In this document: positions 16,590-25,078 of the stretch, piece by piece | Numbering within the stretch: position 1 is the stretch's first letter | How the letters are laid out: every line of letters starts with the position of its first letter | NCBI GenBank assembly: GCA_902825855.1 | Contig: CADECW010000035.1 | Location: 9,886 to 55,902 of the forward strand | Source of the DNA: an uncultured Rhodospirillales bacterium | GTDB lineage: Bacteria; Pseudomonadota; Alphaproteobacteria; Reyranellales; Reyranellaceae | DNA length: 46,017 nucleotides | Direction of reading: 5' to 3' | Notes under the pieces: model-generated | What the model saw: only the letters and a program-made list of their open reading frames with translations | The model's database searches: none | What the model was told of the DNA's origin: nothing | Position numbers and translations under genes: made by a program

Positions 16590-19367
16590 ATGGTGTCGTT
16601 ATCCAATCGCCCTTCTCTCATCGCGACCGCCCGCGGCGCGCTGTGGCGCGGATCCGACGGTACGATCGAGAGGCTGCGCGCGACCGACGCCGGGTTGCGA
16701 GCGGCAGCCAGTCCGCCGCTCGTGTGCCACGCGCCGGCAGTGGCGGCGCGGCTTGGTCTCGACGATCTGCCGGCGCTCGATGTCCTGGAACTCTTCGCTT
16801 TCGTGCGGCCGGCCAGGTTCTGCCTGCCGACGACGCGCGGCCTCTGCGAAGCGGTCGACCTTGCGGTGCCGACGACTCCGGAAGAAGAGGTGGCCGCCCT
16901 GCCGCAACTCGCCGCGGTGCTGCTCGACGAACTCGAGGACATGGCCGCGTTGGCCTCGCGCGAACTCACCGAATTGGCGCTGGCCATGGTCCGTGGGCAA
17001 TGGTCGTGGGGCGACGACGTGCTGGCCGCATTGGGCATCGATCCGGCCGGCAGGAAGCCGCGGCCCGGCGCCGGCCTCGATATCTGGAAAAGCCTGCCGC
17101 AATGGGAGGAGCCGCCGCCGGCGCCGCCGCCCTCGAGCCAGCCGGTCGAGCCGCGCGAAGCGCGTCTCAGGCTCGCCCAGATGGTCGCGGCCGGCGCCAA
17201 CATCGCCGAGGCGCGCCCGACCCAGAGCGACTATGCCTCGGCCGCGAGCCAGGCCTTCGCGCCGCGCGAACGTGAGGACCAGCCCAACGTCGTGCTGGTC
17301 GAGGCCGGCACGGGCGTCGGCAAGACCCTGGGCTACGTCGCACCGGCCAGCCTGTGGGCCGAGAAGAACGGCGCACCAGTCTGGATCGCCACCTACACCC
17401 GCAACCTGCAGCGCCAGATCGACAACGAGCTCGATCGCCTGCACCGCGATTCGGCCGAGAAGCGCCGCAAGGTCGTGATCCGCAAGGGCCGCGAGAACTA
17501 TCTCTGCCTGCTGAACTTCCAGGAGGCGGTGCTGCGCACGGGGCTCGCCCCCGAGAACGCCGTCGGCCTCGGCCTGCTGGCACGCTGGGCGCTCAACAGC
17601 CGCGACGGCGACATGATCGGCGGCGACCTGCCGGCCTGGCTGCTCGACCTGCTGGGCCGCGGCCGCATCTCGCGACTCGCCGACCGGCGCGGCGAGTGCA
17701 TCTATTCGGCGTGCGAGCACTACCGGAAGTGCTTCGTCGAGCGCACCATCCGCCGCGCCCGGCAGGCCGACATCGTGATCGCGAACCATGCGCTGGTGAT
17801 GGTGCAGGCGGCGATGGGCGGCCTCGACGACGCCACGCGACCGCTGCGCTACGTGTTCGATGAGGGCCATCACCTGTTCGACGCCGCCGACGGCGCCTTC
17901 GGCGCGCATTTGAGCGGTATCGAAGCCTCCGATCTGCGGCGCTGGCTTCTGGGCTCCGAAGGCCGCCGCGGCAGCCGCGCGCGTGGCCTCGAACGCCGCC
18001 TCGCCGACCTGTTGGGTGACGACCTCGAAGCCCACAGGGCACTGCGCCGCCTGCTCGACCTCGCCCAGCAGCTGCCCTCGCCCAACTGGCAGACGCGCCT
18101 CGCCGACGGCACGGTCCTGGGCCCGGCCGAGGAGTTCCTGGCCCTGGTACGCCAGCAAGTGCGTGCGCGGGCGTCGGGCGACGACCAGGGCTTCGGCCAG
18201 GAATGCGACGTACGCCCGCTCAATCCCGGCCTGGTCGAGGCGGCCGACCGGCTGGGCGAGGCGCTCGAGCAGATGCTGGCGCCGGTGCGCCGGCTGCGTC
18301 AGGCGTTGAGAACCAAACTCGAGAGCGAGGCCGACAAGCTCGATTCGGGGCAGCGCGGCCGCATCGAAGGCGTCGCCCGCTCGCTCGCCAATCGTTGCGA
18401 GCTGACGCTCGAAGCCTGGCGCGCCATGCTGCGCGGCCTGCACAACGAGCCCGATCCCGCCTTCGTCGACTGGTTCGCCATCGAGCGCAGCCAGAACCGC
18501 GAGATCGATGTCGGCATGTATCGCCACTATCTCGATCCGACCGAGCCGTTCGTGAACTCCGTCATCGTGCCGTCGCATGGCGCCGTCATCACCTCGGCAA
18601 CCCTGCGCGATTCCTTGGGTGTCCCGGCCGCCGCCAACGACGAGCAACCCGAGACGCTGGCCGACTGGATGGTCGCCGAGGCCCGCACCGGCACGCGTCA
18701 CCTGCAGGCGCCGGCGATCCGCGCCGCCATGGCCTCGCCGTTCGACTATTCCAAGGCCACGCGCGTGCTGATCGTGCGCGACGTCAAGCGCGACGACGCC
18801 GACCAGGTCGCCGCGGCCTATCGCGAATTGTTCCTGGCGTCAGGCGGCGGCGCGCTCGGATTGTTCACCGCCATCGGCCGCCTGCGCGCCGTGCATCAGC
18901 GCATCGCGCCGGCTCTCGAGGAAGCAGGCCTGCCGCTCTACGCCCAGCATGTCGGCGGCATGGATGCGGCAACCCTGGTCGACATCTTCCGCGCCGAGGA
19001 GCACTCCTGCCTTTTGGGCACCGACGCGGTGCGAGACGGCGTCGACGTGCCGGGCCGCTCGTTGCGCCTGATCGTGTTCGATCGCGTGCCCTGGCCGCGT
19101 CCCGACATCCTGCACCGCGCCCGCAAGGCATCTTGGAAGGAAGCAGGTGCCGGCGCCAACGCCTATGACGACATGCTGGCGCGGTTGCGCCTCAAGCAGG
19201 CCTACGGCCGGCTGATCCGCCGCGCCGACGATCGCGGCGTCTTCGTCATGTTGGACTCCCGACTGCCGAGCCGCCTGCTGGGCGCCTTCCCCCCGGGAGT
19301 TGCCGTCGACCGTGTCGGGCTGGCCGACGCGGTAGCGGCCGTCAAGGTGTTCCTCGAGACGACGTGA
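16590..19367 (+). CDS. DinG/XPD-type Fe-S ATP-dependent DNA helicase
   Basis: 925 residues. Walker A is AGTGVGKT at 239-246, the DEAH box is DEGH at 424-427, and four cysteines between them (Cys306, Cys370, Cys375, Cys381) are placed as the 4Fe-4S ligands of the XPD/DinG family. Motifs V and VI appear as GTDAVRDGVDVPG and KQAYGRLIRRADDRG. Predicted 5'-3' helicase acting in DNA repair or R-loop removal. The first 190 residues are a family-specific N-terminal region not present in E. coli DinG. Start at ATG 16590. Confidence 0.9.
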   Translation: MVSLSNRPSLIATARGALWRGSDGTIERLRATDAGLRAAASPPLVCHAPAVAARLGLDDLPALDVLELFAFVRPARFCLPTTRGLCEAVDLAVPTTPEEEVAALPQLAAVLLDELEDMAALASRELTELALAMVRGQWSWGDDVLAALGIDPAGRKPRPGAGLDIWKSLPQWEEPPPAPPPSSQPVEPREARLRLAQMVAAGANIAEARPTQSDYASAASQAFAPREREDQPNVVLVEAGTGVGKTLGYVAPASLWAEKNGAPVWIATYTRNLQRQIDNELDRLHRDSAEKRRKVVIRKGRENYLCLLNFQEAVLRTGLAPENAVGLGLLARWALNSRDGDMIGGDLPAWLLDLLGRGRISRLADRRGECIYSACEHYRKCFVERTIRRARQADIVIANHALVMVQAAMGGLDDATRPLRYVFDEGHHLFDAADGAFGAHLSGIEASDLRRWLLGSEGRRGSRARGLERRLADLLGDDLEAHRALRRLLDLAQQLPSPNWQTRLADGTVLGPAEEFLALVRQQVRARASGDDQGFGQECDVRPLNPGLVEAADRLGEALEQMLAPVRRLRQALRTKLESEADKLDSGQRGRIEGVARSLANRCELTLEAWRAMLRGLHNEPDPAFVDWFAIERSQNREIDVGMYRHYLDPTEPFVNSVIVPSHGAVITSATLRDSLGVPAAANDEQPETLADWMVAEARTGTRHLQAPAIRAAMASPFDYSKATRVLIVRDVKRDDADQVAAAYRELFLASGGGALGLFTAIGRLRAVHQRIAPALEEAGLPLYAQHVGGMDAATLVDIFRAEEHSCLLGTDAVRDGVDVPGRSLRLIVFDRVPWPRPDILHRARKASWKEAGAGANAYDDMLARLRLKQAYGRLIRRADDRGVFVMLDSRLPSRLLGAFPPGVAVDRVGLADAVAAVKVFLETT

Positions 19368-19393
19368 ACCTTGCGGAGTCCGACGATCCATCC

Positions 19394-19513
19394 CCCGTCA
19401 TCCCGACCGGAGCCGAGCTCAGGAGGCGAAGCGGCGGGACCTTGTTGCTACGTCGACAAGACGAGGTCCCTCGACTGCGCCGCCCTTCGGGCGGCTTCGC
19501 TCGGGATGACGGG
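19394..19513. repeat. Palindromic intergenic repeat, copy 1
   Basis: About 120 bases bounded by a perfect 13-bp terminal inverted repeat (CCCGTCATCCCGA at 19394-19406, TCGGGATGACGGG at 19501-19513). Nearly identical in order and sequence to the copy at 26091-26214; the segment CGACTGCGCCGCCCTTCGGG near the right end is shared exactly. It lies between the convergent helicase and alpha/beta hydrolase genes, where a folded transcript could act as a bidirectional terminator. Non-coding. Confidence 0.85.
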
Positions 19514-19534
19514 TAAATTGATCACACGAGTTCG

Positions 19535-20410
19535 CTACGCCGTCTGATGCCGTTTCAGGAACGCGCGTGCGCGGTCGATGGTGCGGGCCTTCAGTTCCGC
19601 CGGCTCTTTCCAGGGAAAGACCGTGATCTCGGCGTTTGGTGCCAGCGATGCGATGTCCAGCGAGACCTGGAGCGGATGAGCGACGACATCGTCGGGCAGC
19701 ACGAGCATCGGTGTCTTGCAAGACTTCGCAAAGTCGCGCGAGACGCTGTACACGAAGTCGGGCTGCACACGGTAAAGGTTGTGGAGATATTGTTCGATCG
19801 CCGCCATCGACACGTCGGGCCGGCGCTCGAGGAACTGCTTGGCCCAGACGTCCCTGCCGGACTCGTACATGAAATCGGGCTTGTCCGGCCGATGTCCGAC
19901 CGGCTGGCTCAGGATCGCCGCGACCACGCGCTGGGGTGCACGCTCCATCAGCTTCATCGCGAAGGGGCCGCCGATGCAGTTGCCGAAGAACACGAACTGG
20001 CGGATGCCGAGATGGTCCATCACGCCGAGCTGGTCGTCGGCGAAGGCATCCCATGGATTGGCGACGGGAACCGGACCGGTGGACTCGCCGTTCGTGGCGT
20101 TTCGCTGGTCCATGGTGATGACCCGGAAGTCGTTCTTGAATTCCTCCACGATGTTGATCACCGCGGTCGGCCAGTTGATCATGCGCGAATTCAGGCCGCC
20201 GCCGGGCGTTGCCAGCAACGGGAACCCTGAGCCGATCTCGGCATAACGGATCCGGACATCGCCCTTCTCGTAGAATCCGACCTTGAGACCGGCCGGAAGG
20301 GCCTGCGGGACGGCTGCCCCCGGCGCTTGCGCAAACACCGGCGGCGCGACTGTTGCCGCGGCGGCAGCGGCACCCGTTGTAAGAATGGTGCGTCGGCTCG
20401 AATCGACCAT
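19535..20410 (-). CDS. Tat-exported alpha/beta hydrolase with Cys nucleophile elbow
   Basis: 291 residues from ATG 20410, with AGGAG upstream. SSRRTILTTGAAAAAATVAP is a twin-arginine leader ending near VFAQ. The hydrolase core shows LLATPGGGLN (oxyanion loop), RVITMDQRNATNGES and the elbow FFGNCIGGPFA, where Cys145 replaces the usual Ser of GxSxG. An acid is plausible at PDDVVAHP, but no obvious catalytic His follows near the C-terminus (TVFPWKEPAELKAR). So it may be a dienelactone-hydrolase-like Cys enzyme or a non-hydrolytic member. Downstream of glsB by 40 bases. Confidence 0.85.
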   Translation of the reverse strand: MVDSSRRTILTTGAAAAAATVAPPVFAQAPGAAVPQALPAGLKVGFYEKGDVRIRYAEIGSGFPLLATPGGGLNSRMINWPTAVINIVEEFKNDFRVITMDQRNATNGESTGPVPVANPWDAFADDQLGVMDHLGIRQFVFFGNCIGGPFAMKLMERAPQRVVAAILSQPVGHRPDKPDFMYESGRDVWAKQFLERRPDVSMAAIEQYLHNLYRVQPDFVYSVSRDFAKSCKTPMLVLPDDVVAHPLQVSLDIASLAPNAEITVFPWKEPAELKARTIDRARAFLKRHQTA

Positions 20411-20450
20411 CGGCTGTCTCCTCGCGTAGCTCTCGTCTTCGAACGAGGCT

Positions 20451-20705
20451 CTACGCTCGTTTGATTGCGCGCAGGACGACCAGCAGGATGACGGCACCTA
20501 TGACGGCGGTGATGATGGAGGCGATAAACCCTGAACCGATGGTGATGCCGAGAACTCCGGCGAGCCAGCCACCGATCAGCGCGCCCACGACGCCCACGAT
20601 GACGTCGCCTATCAGTCCGAAGCCGCCGCCCTTCACCAGCAGCCCGGCAAGCCAGCCCGCAATCGCACCGATGATCAGCCAAACGATAATGCCGTGCGCT
20701 TCCAT
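20451..20705 (-). CDS. GlsB/YeaQ/YmgE-family membrane protein
   Basis: 84 residues from ATG 20705 with GGGAGG upstream. Three membrane helices with the family pattern IIVWLIIGAIAGWLAGLLVKG, GLIGDVIVGVVGALIGGWL and a third TM ending VVLRAIKRA. Members are small transglycosylase-associated or stress-responsive inner-membrane proteins of unknown mechanism. Upstream of, and likely co-transcribed with, the Tat-exported hydrolase. Confidence 0.9.
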   Translation of the reverse strand: MEAHGIIVWLIIGAIAGWLAGLLVKGGGFGLIGDVIVGVVGALIGGWLAGVLGITIGSGFIASIITAVIGAVILLVVLRAIKRA

Positions 20706-20867
20706 CGAGGCCTCCCGTGGCTCCGGTCCCGAAAGCTTGTAGCCGTGGTTGCACACCGTCAAGCCCCGCAATCTGGCCGGACCAGGCGACCCGGCTTGGT
20801 CGTGTCGGAGAAGCTTGCCGGCGGTGCGCCGGCGACAAGGACGGCCTTCTCCATTAGAGAGGGTGCC

Positions 20868-21293
20868 ATGCCGTCTTCCTGTTCAGTTCTCTACGCCTCC
20901 GAGCCGCGCCTCGACGTCGACGAGTTCTGTCGCGTGCTGCTCGAGTCGGGCCTCGGCGCCACGCGGCCGACCGGCGACCGCCAACGGATGCAGCAGATGC
21001 TCGACCAGGCCGATCTTGTCGTCACCGCACGGCTCGATCGGCCCGACCGGATCCTGGTCGGCGTGGCGCGCTCGATCACCGACTTCTCCTGGTGCTGCTA
21101 CCTTTCCGACCTCGCGGTCTCTGCATCGGCCCAGGGCCTCGGCGTCGGCAAGGGACTGTTGGACGAGACGCGCCGACAGCTCGGACCGCGCGTCAGCCTG
21201 GTGCTGGCGTCGATGCCCGAATCGGTGGGCTTCTACGAACGCATCGGCATGCCGCGCCAGCCCGACGCGTTCTGGTTCAAGCGCACCGAATAG
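20868..21293 (+). CDS. GNAT-family N-acetyltransferase
   Basis: 141 residues, start preceded by GAGAGGG. The acetyl-CoA loop is SASAQGLGVGKGLLDE (Q/RxxGxG/A), preceded by DFSWCCYLSDLAVS and followed by SVGFYERIGM. It is clearly paralogous to the GNAT gene at 44629: both share TDFxxCCYLSDLAV and the GxGxGKxLxxETR stretch in the same positions. Acceptor substrate unknown. Monocistronic, between divergent glsB and the convergent LysR gene. Confidence 0.87.
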   Translation: MPSSCSVLYASEPRLDVDEFCRVLLESGLGATRPTGDRQRMQQMLDQADLVVTARLDRPDRILVGVARSITDFSWCCYLSDLAVSASAQGLGVGKGLLDETRRQLGPRVSLVLASMPESVGFYERIGMPRQPDAFWFKRTE

Positions 21294-21330
21294 GGATCCA
21301 ACCAACAAAGTATGCGAGGCGTCGTATCGG

Positions 21331-22251
21331 TCAATTCGTCTTTCCCAGTTCCACTCCGGTCAGCACGGGCCGCAAACGTCTGACGCAATAGTCGAAAAAC
21401 GACGCGATGCGCGGAATCTTTCGCAAGTCGCGATGGGTGAACAGGTATATGGGATAGTCGACCTCTGGAATGGGGCCGATAACCTGTACGAGGTCCCGAT
21501 CCAGATCGGCAAGCGGCGAAGGCAAGAGAGCCAACCCGCCGCCGGATTTCACTGCGAGCAGGACGCTCGGAACATTGCTCGCTTGCCCAGATATGCGGGC
21601 CCGTGGGGCCTTCGACGGCAGCCAGCGCGCTGCCGCGAGAGCGGCAATCTCGCCGGTGAACTCGATGATGCTGTGGCTCCCGATGTCTTCGGGGCTTCTC
21701 GGCCTGCCGTTGCGTTCGACATATGACCGGCTCGCATAAAGAGCCCACGGCACATCGGCGATTTTCCTGCCGACCAGCGCTTCCTCCCGGGCCTCTCCAC
21801 CGCGAATGGCAACATCCGCCTCGCCGCTCGACAGGTCCAGAATGCGATCGGTCATGAGCAACTCGATCTTTATGCCCGGGTGCTTCTTGTGGAAGTTGTC
21901 GAGCAGTTCCGACCTCATCAGGCGATGCGCGATCGTGGTAGAACATGTCAATCGGACTGTTCCTCTCATGCCCTTGTCGAAGGTCGCGGCGTGGCGCCGA
22001 AGGGCGCTCGCAGCCTGCTCGACGCGCTCCGCGTAGGGTTGCAGTTCCTTGCCGTATTCGGTCAGCCTGTAGCCGCTCGGACGACGCTCCACCAAGGGGC
22101 AGCCGAGACGCTTCTCCAGTTCGACCAGGCGGCGGTGGACCGTCGATTGATTGACGCGCAACGCCCTTGCCGCCGCGAGGCTACTGCCTTCCCGCGCGAC
22201 CGCCAGGAAGTACCTGAGATCGCTCCAGTCGAACATTGTCAGGTTATGCAT
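21331..22251 (-). CDS. LysR-family transcriptional regulator
   Basis: 306 residues from ATG 22251 (MHNLTMF); ATG 22236 is an alternative. N-terminal winged HTH: WSDLRYFLAVAREGSSLAAA, ALRVNQSTVHRRLVELEKRL, CPLVERRPSGYRLTEYG. The rest is the two-lobed effector domain. Divergent from the metallo-hydrolase at 22438 with 186 bases between, which is the classical layout for a LysR controlling its neighbour. A 14-bp palindrome lies in that gap. Confidence 0.9.
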   Translation of the reverse strand: MHNLTMFDWSDLRYFLAVAREGSSLAAARALRVNQSTVHRRLVELEKRLGCPLVERRPSGYRLTEYGKELQPYAERVEQAASALRRHAATFDKGMRGTVRLTCSTTIAHRLMRSELLDNFHKKHPGIKIELLMTDRILDLSSGEADVAIRGGEAREEALVGRKIADVPWALYASRSYVERNGRPRSPEDIGSHSIIEFTGEIAALAAARWLPSKAPRARISGQASNVPSVLLAVKSGGGLALLPSPLADLDRDLVQVIGPIPEVDYPIYLFTHRDLRKIPRIASFFDYCVRRLRPVLTGVELGKTN

Positions 22252-22385
22252 TCTTGTCCGCCCGCCGCGCAGCTTCGCTGCTCCATGCCGATCGCGGGCC
22301 ATGGTATCCAGGCTTGCCCGTTTGTACCAACCAGTTCGTGATCTGATTGCACGTACGCCGATGCGAGGACGATCGAAGCCGATAC

Positions 22386-22399
22386 AGCGCAGCTGCGCT
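22386..22399. promoter_or_regulatory. 14-bp perfect palindrome upstream of MBL-fold gene
   Basis: AGCGCAGCTGCGCT is a perfect palindrome 39 bases before the metallo-hydrolase ATG, in the LysR/metallo-hydrolase divergent region. It could be an operator for the LysR protein or another dimeric regulator. It lacks the typical T-N11-A spacing, so the assignment is weak. Confidence 0.35.
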
Positions 22400-22437
22400 C
22401 GATGTTAGGGGCATTTGACAGTCGGGGGAAAGCGACG

Positions 22438-23400
22438 ATGAAGCTTCGTTTCCGATATGCCGCCGCAGCGCTGGCTCTGCTATCGGCTGAAGCGTCTGCG
22501 CAGGAGCAGCCGCTGACGATGAAATGCGAATCTTCTCCGCTCATGAATGCGTTCACCGTATTCAGTGAGACCGGGCGAATGCCGCCAGACCTCATCAAGT
22601 ACCTCGGCGACGGGCCATGGCATAAGATCGAGCCCTATAAGGCCTTCGACAATGTCTACTATGTCGGCATCTGTTGGGTTTCCGCCTGGCTGATCACTTC
22701 GCCGAATGGCCACGTGTTGATCGACACGCTATACGGGCCGTACACCAGCCAGATGCTGGGAAATATTCGCGCTCTGGGCTTCGATCCCAAGGACATCAAG
22801 CTCGTAGTCGTTACCCATGGTCACTTCGACCACGCAGGAGGCATCAGCCAACTCAGATCAGAGCTTGCACCCGGGACACGCTTTGCCATGACGGAAGAGG
22901 GATGGCGCGAAGGAGCGGAAGAGTCGGTTTCGCATCCGCGGTTCCCGTGGAAGATGATCGAGCCTGACATCGTGCTCAGCGATGGTCAGACGGTCACCGG
23001 CGGCGACGTCGCCATTCAGGCGTTCGAGACACCCGGCCATACGATGGGCACCGCCTCGTTCGCATTCGATGCACGCGATGGCGTTCGTACCTACCGTGCG
23101 TTCACGGTCGGCGGCCTGGGACTGAATCGCATCCGTGGGCCGGAACAAGTGGAGGCATTCATCGCCAGCCTGAAGCGCATCCGTGTCCTGACGCAGGATG
23201 GCGCGCGCCCCGTCGAGTTGCACCTAACGACACATGGGTTCTCGACGGGTCTCACCGAGGCAAAAGAACTGCTCAAGACGCGTCAACCTGGTGATCCGCA
23301 TCCTCTCGTAGACTTGCCGGGTTTCCGCAAGCAGCTCGACGAATTGCAGGCCGGTGCCGAGAAACGGCTCGATGCCGAGCGTCATAAGAAGGCGAATTGA
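22438..23400 (+). CDS. Secreted MBL-fold metallo-hydrolase (subclass B3-like)
   Basis: 320 residues from ATG 22438. Signal peptide ends ASA before QEQPLTMKC (about residue 21). Zinc site: H127-G-H129-F-D131-H132 in VVVTHGHFDHAGG, then His201 in ETPGHTMGT and a later His in LHLTTHGFSTG. The spacing resembles the subclass B3 metallo-beta-lactamase family of exported hydrolases. Predicted periplasmic; could hydrolyse lactams, lactones or thioesters. Resistance function is not implied. Divergent LysR is the likely regulator. Confidence 0.87.
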   Translation: MKLRFRYAAAALALLSAEASAQEQPLTMKCESSPLMNAFTVFSETGRMPPDLIKYLGDGPWHKIEPYKAFDNVYYVGICWVSAWLITSPNGHVLIDTLYGPYTSQMLGNIRALGFDPKDIKLVVVTHGHFDHAGGISQLRSELAPGTRFAMTEEGWREGAEESVSHPRFPWKMIEPDIVLSDGQTVTGGDVAIQAFETPGHTMGTASFAFDARDGVRTYRAFTVGGLGLNRIRGPEQVEAFIASLKRIRVLTQDGARPVELHLTTHGFSTGLTEAKELLKTRQPGDPHPLVDLPGFRKQLDELQAGAEKRLDAERHKKAN

Positions 23401-23455
23401 TGTCGATGCCGCAAAACAGGAGCCATCGCGAAGTGTTGTGGGGCTTTGACCCTCG

Positions 23456-24415
23456 TCAGTAGCCGGCCGAACGGTCCACGACTTCCTTGAGTGGTGCGCC
23501 ATCGAGGAAGCGGCCCAGATTGTCGACGAACAGGCGAGCGACGAAGCGGTCGCGCTGCGGATGCGGGCCGCCGATATGCGGCAGCACGATGATGCCTTCG
23601 GTGGTCCAGAACGGGTGCTCCGACGGCAGCGGCTCCTGGCGGAAGACGTCGAGCAATGCACCCGCGATCTTCTTCGTCTTGACAGCGGCGATGAGATCGT
23701 CGTCCTTGATGATGTGGCCGCGGCCGAAGTTCAGCAGCCAAGCCGAGGGCTTCATCTTCGAAAGCCGCGCCTCGTTGACGAAGTTGTCGGTCTCGGGCGT
23801 CGCCGGCAGCAGCAGCAGCACGAAATCGGATTGCGCCAGGACCTCATCGGTGCGCGAGGCAGGCAGCACCTCGGCGACATTCGGCATCGGCGCAACACGG
23901 CGCTTGGTGCCGATCACGCGCATGCCGAGTGCCGCCGCGATACGGGCCACCTCCTGTCCGATCGCGCCGAGTCCCAGGATGCCGAGCGTCCTTCCCGTAA
24001 GCGGCTGCGCCACGGTGTTCACCCACTTGGACTGCTTCTGATGCTCCGCCACCGACCGGTAGGGTTTGGCGACATGGAACAGCGCGCCGATGATGTTCTC
24101 CGGCATCGATTCGGTGTGCGTGCCGCGCGCGCAGGTGAGCGTAAGACCGGCCGGCAGGTCAGGCAGCGCCAGCCAGCCTTCTACGCCGGCGCTCATCGCC
24201 TGGGCCCAGCGCAGCTTGGGCATGCTGGGCAGGAGGCCCGGCGGCACGCCGCCCGCCATCAGCGCCTCGGTGCGCGAGAGCTGTTCGGCCGAGGGTTTGT
24301 CCTTGCGCGCCAGCGTCTCGACCGCCACGCGATCGGCGAGGCCCGCCGCCTTGATGGCGTCGAGATAAGTGGCGGTCTGGTCGGTCCACAGCAGGACATG
24401 CGCGCGATTGGTCAC
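23456..24415 (-). CDS. D-2-hydroxyacid dehydrogenase family protein
   Basis: 319 residues from a GTG at 24415 (GGAG nine bases upstream). NAD-binding GILGLGAIGQEVARIAAALG, then the catalytic triad of the family in order: Arg in LLNFGRGHII, Glu in VFRQEPLP and His in VLPHIGGPH. Cytoplasmic NAD(P)-dependent reduction of a 2-keto acid to the D-hydroxy acid; glyoxylate/hydroxypyruvate reductase-like activity is plausible. Converges on the metallo-hydrolase gene with 55 bases between the two stop codons. Confidence 0.9.
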   Translation of the reverse strand: MTNRAHVLLWTDQTATYLDAIKAAGLADRVAVETLARKDKPSAEQLSRTEALMAGGVPPGLLPSMPKLRWAQAMSAGVEGWLALPDLPAGLTLTCARGTHTESMPENIIGALFHVAKPYRSVAEHQKQSKWVNTVAQPLTGRTLGILGLGAIGQEVARIAAALGMRVIGTKRRVAPMPNVAEVLPASRTDEVLAQSDFVLLLLPATPETDNFVNEARLSKMKPSAWLLNFGRGHIIKDDDLIAAVKTKKIAGALLDVFRQEPLPSEHPFWTTEGIIVLPHIGGPHPQRDRFVARLFVDNLGRFLDGAPLKEVVDRSAGY

Positions 24416-24500
24416 GGGATCAGCTCCGGTCTTCTGGTGAGGCCGGTACCGTAAACGTCCTGATCGTGGCTTTAAAGTCCTCGCGCTTCGCTCGAAACCT

Positions 24501-24947
24501 TTACTCCTGCCTCAAATCGATCAGCGCCAGCCCGAGTTCCGGGCGTTTGCGCCGGCGGAGCCGGGCCGGGGTTTCGACGATGGTGACTTCCAGTGTCGGC
24601 CGTACGATGCCGTTCAGGAAGTGCCCGCCGCGGGTCGAGCCGTCGCTCATGCCGAGCACGGCGTGCATGTGCAGGCTGGGCTTGCCGTCGTCGCCGAGGG
24701 CGATGTCGCCCAACAGGCTGAGCGCCTCGCACTGGCTGTCGATCTCGATCGGCTTGTACGTCTTTTTCACGAGGTCGAACCAGCCGACGGTCGCACGCTC
24801 GAAGGCGCCGATCGCCGTCAGGGAGGCGGCGTCCAGCCGGGTGGCGGCGGCGAAAGCGGTGATTGCGGCGAAGGCCTCCTCCCCGGCGTCGAGGACGACG
24901 ACATAGGTGCGTTCACCGGCATTCTGCCATACGAGCTTCGATTCCAT
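24501..24947 (-). CDS. PPC/DUF296-domain protein
   Basis: 148 residues. The whole protein is one PPC (plants and prokaryotes conserved, DUF296) domain: FAAITAFAAATRLDAASLTA, IGAFERATVGWFDLVKKTYK, and PSLHMHAVLGMSDGSTRGGH with the conserved histidines that bind a metal in solved structures, then LNGIVRPTLEVTIVE. In plants this domain occurs with AT-hooks; stand-alone bacterial members have no established role. Divergent from the Bug-family gene at 25079. Confidence 0.85.
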   Translation of the reverse strand: MESKLVWQNAGERTYVVVLDAGEEAFAAITAFAAATRLDAASLTAIGAFERATVGWFDLVKKTYKPIEIDSQCEALSLLGDIALGDDGKPSLHMHAVLGMSDGSTRGGHFLNGIVRPTLEVTIVETPARLRRRKRPELGLALIDLRQE

Positions 24948-25078
24948 TTACGTCAACCCGGTTGGGATGAAAACGTTGCATCACGCCTCATTTTTGCCCG
25001 CATTGCGCTGATGCGTGCTGCCGACGCTGCTCGTATAAACTCCGCGCTCAAGAAAAAGTTCAGTGGAGGTTTTACGCA

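Noticed and set aside
16599..18701. 700-residue minus-strand open frame opposite the helicase gene
   Set aside because: Antisense shadow of the DinG-type gene whose Walker A, DEGH and Fe-S cysteines are all intact.
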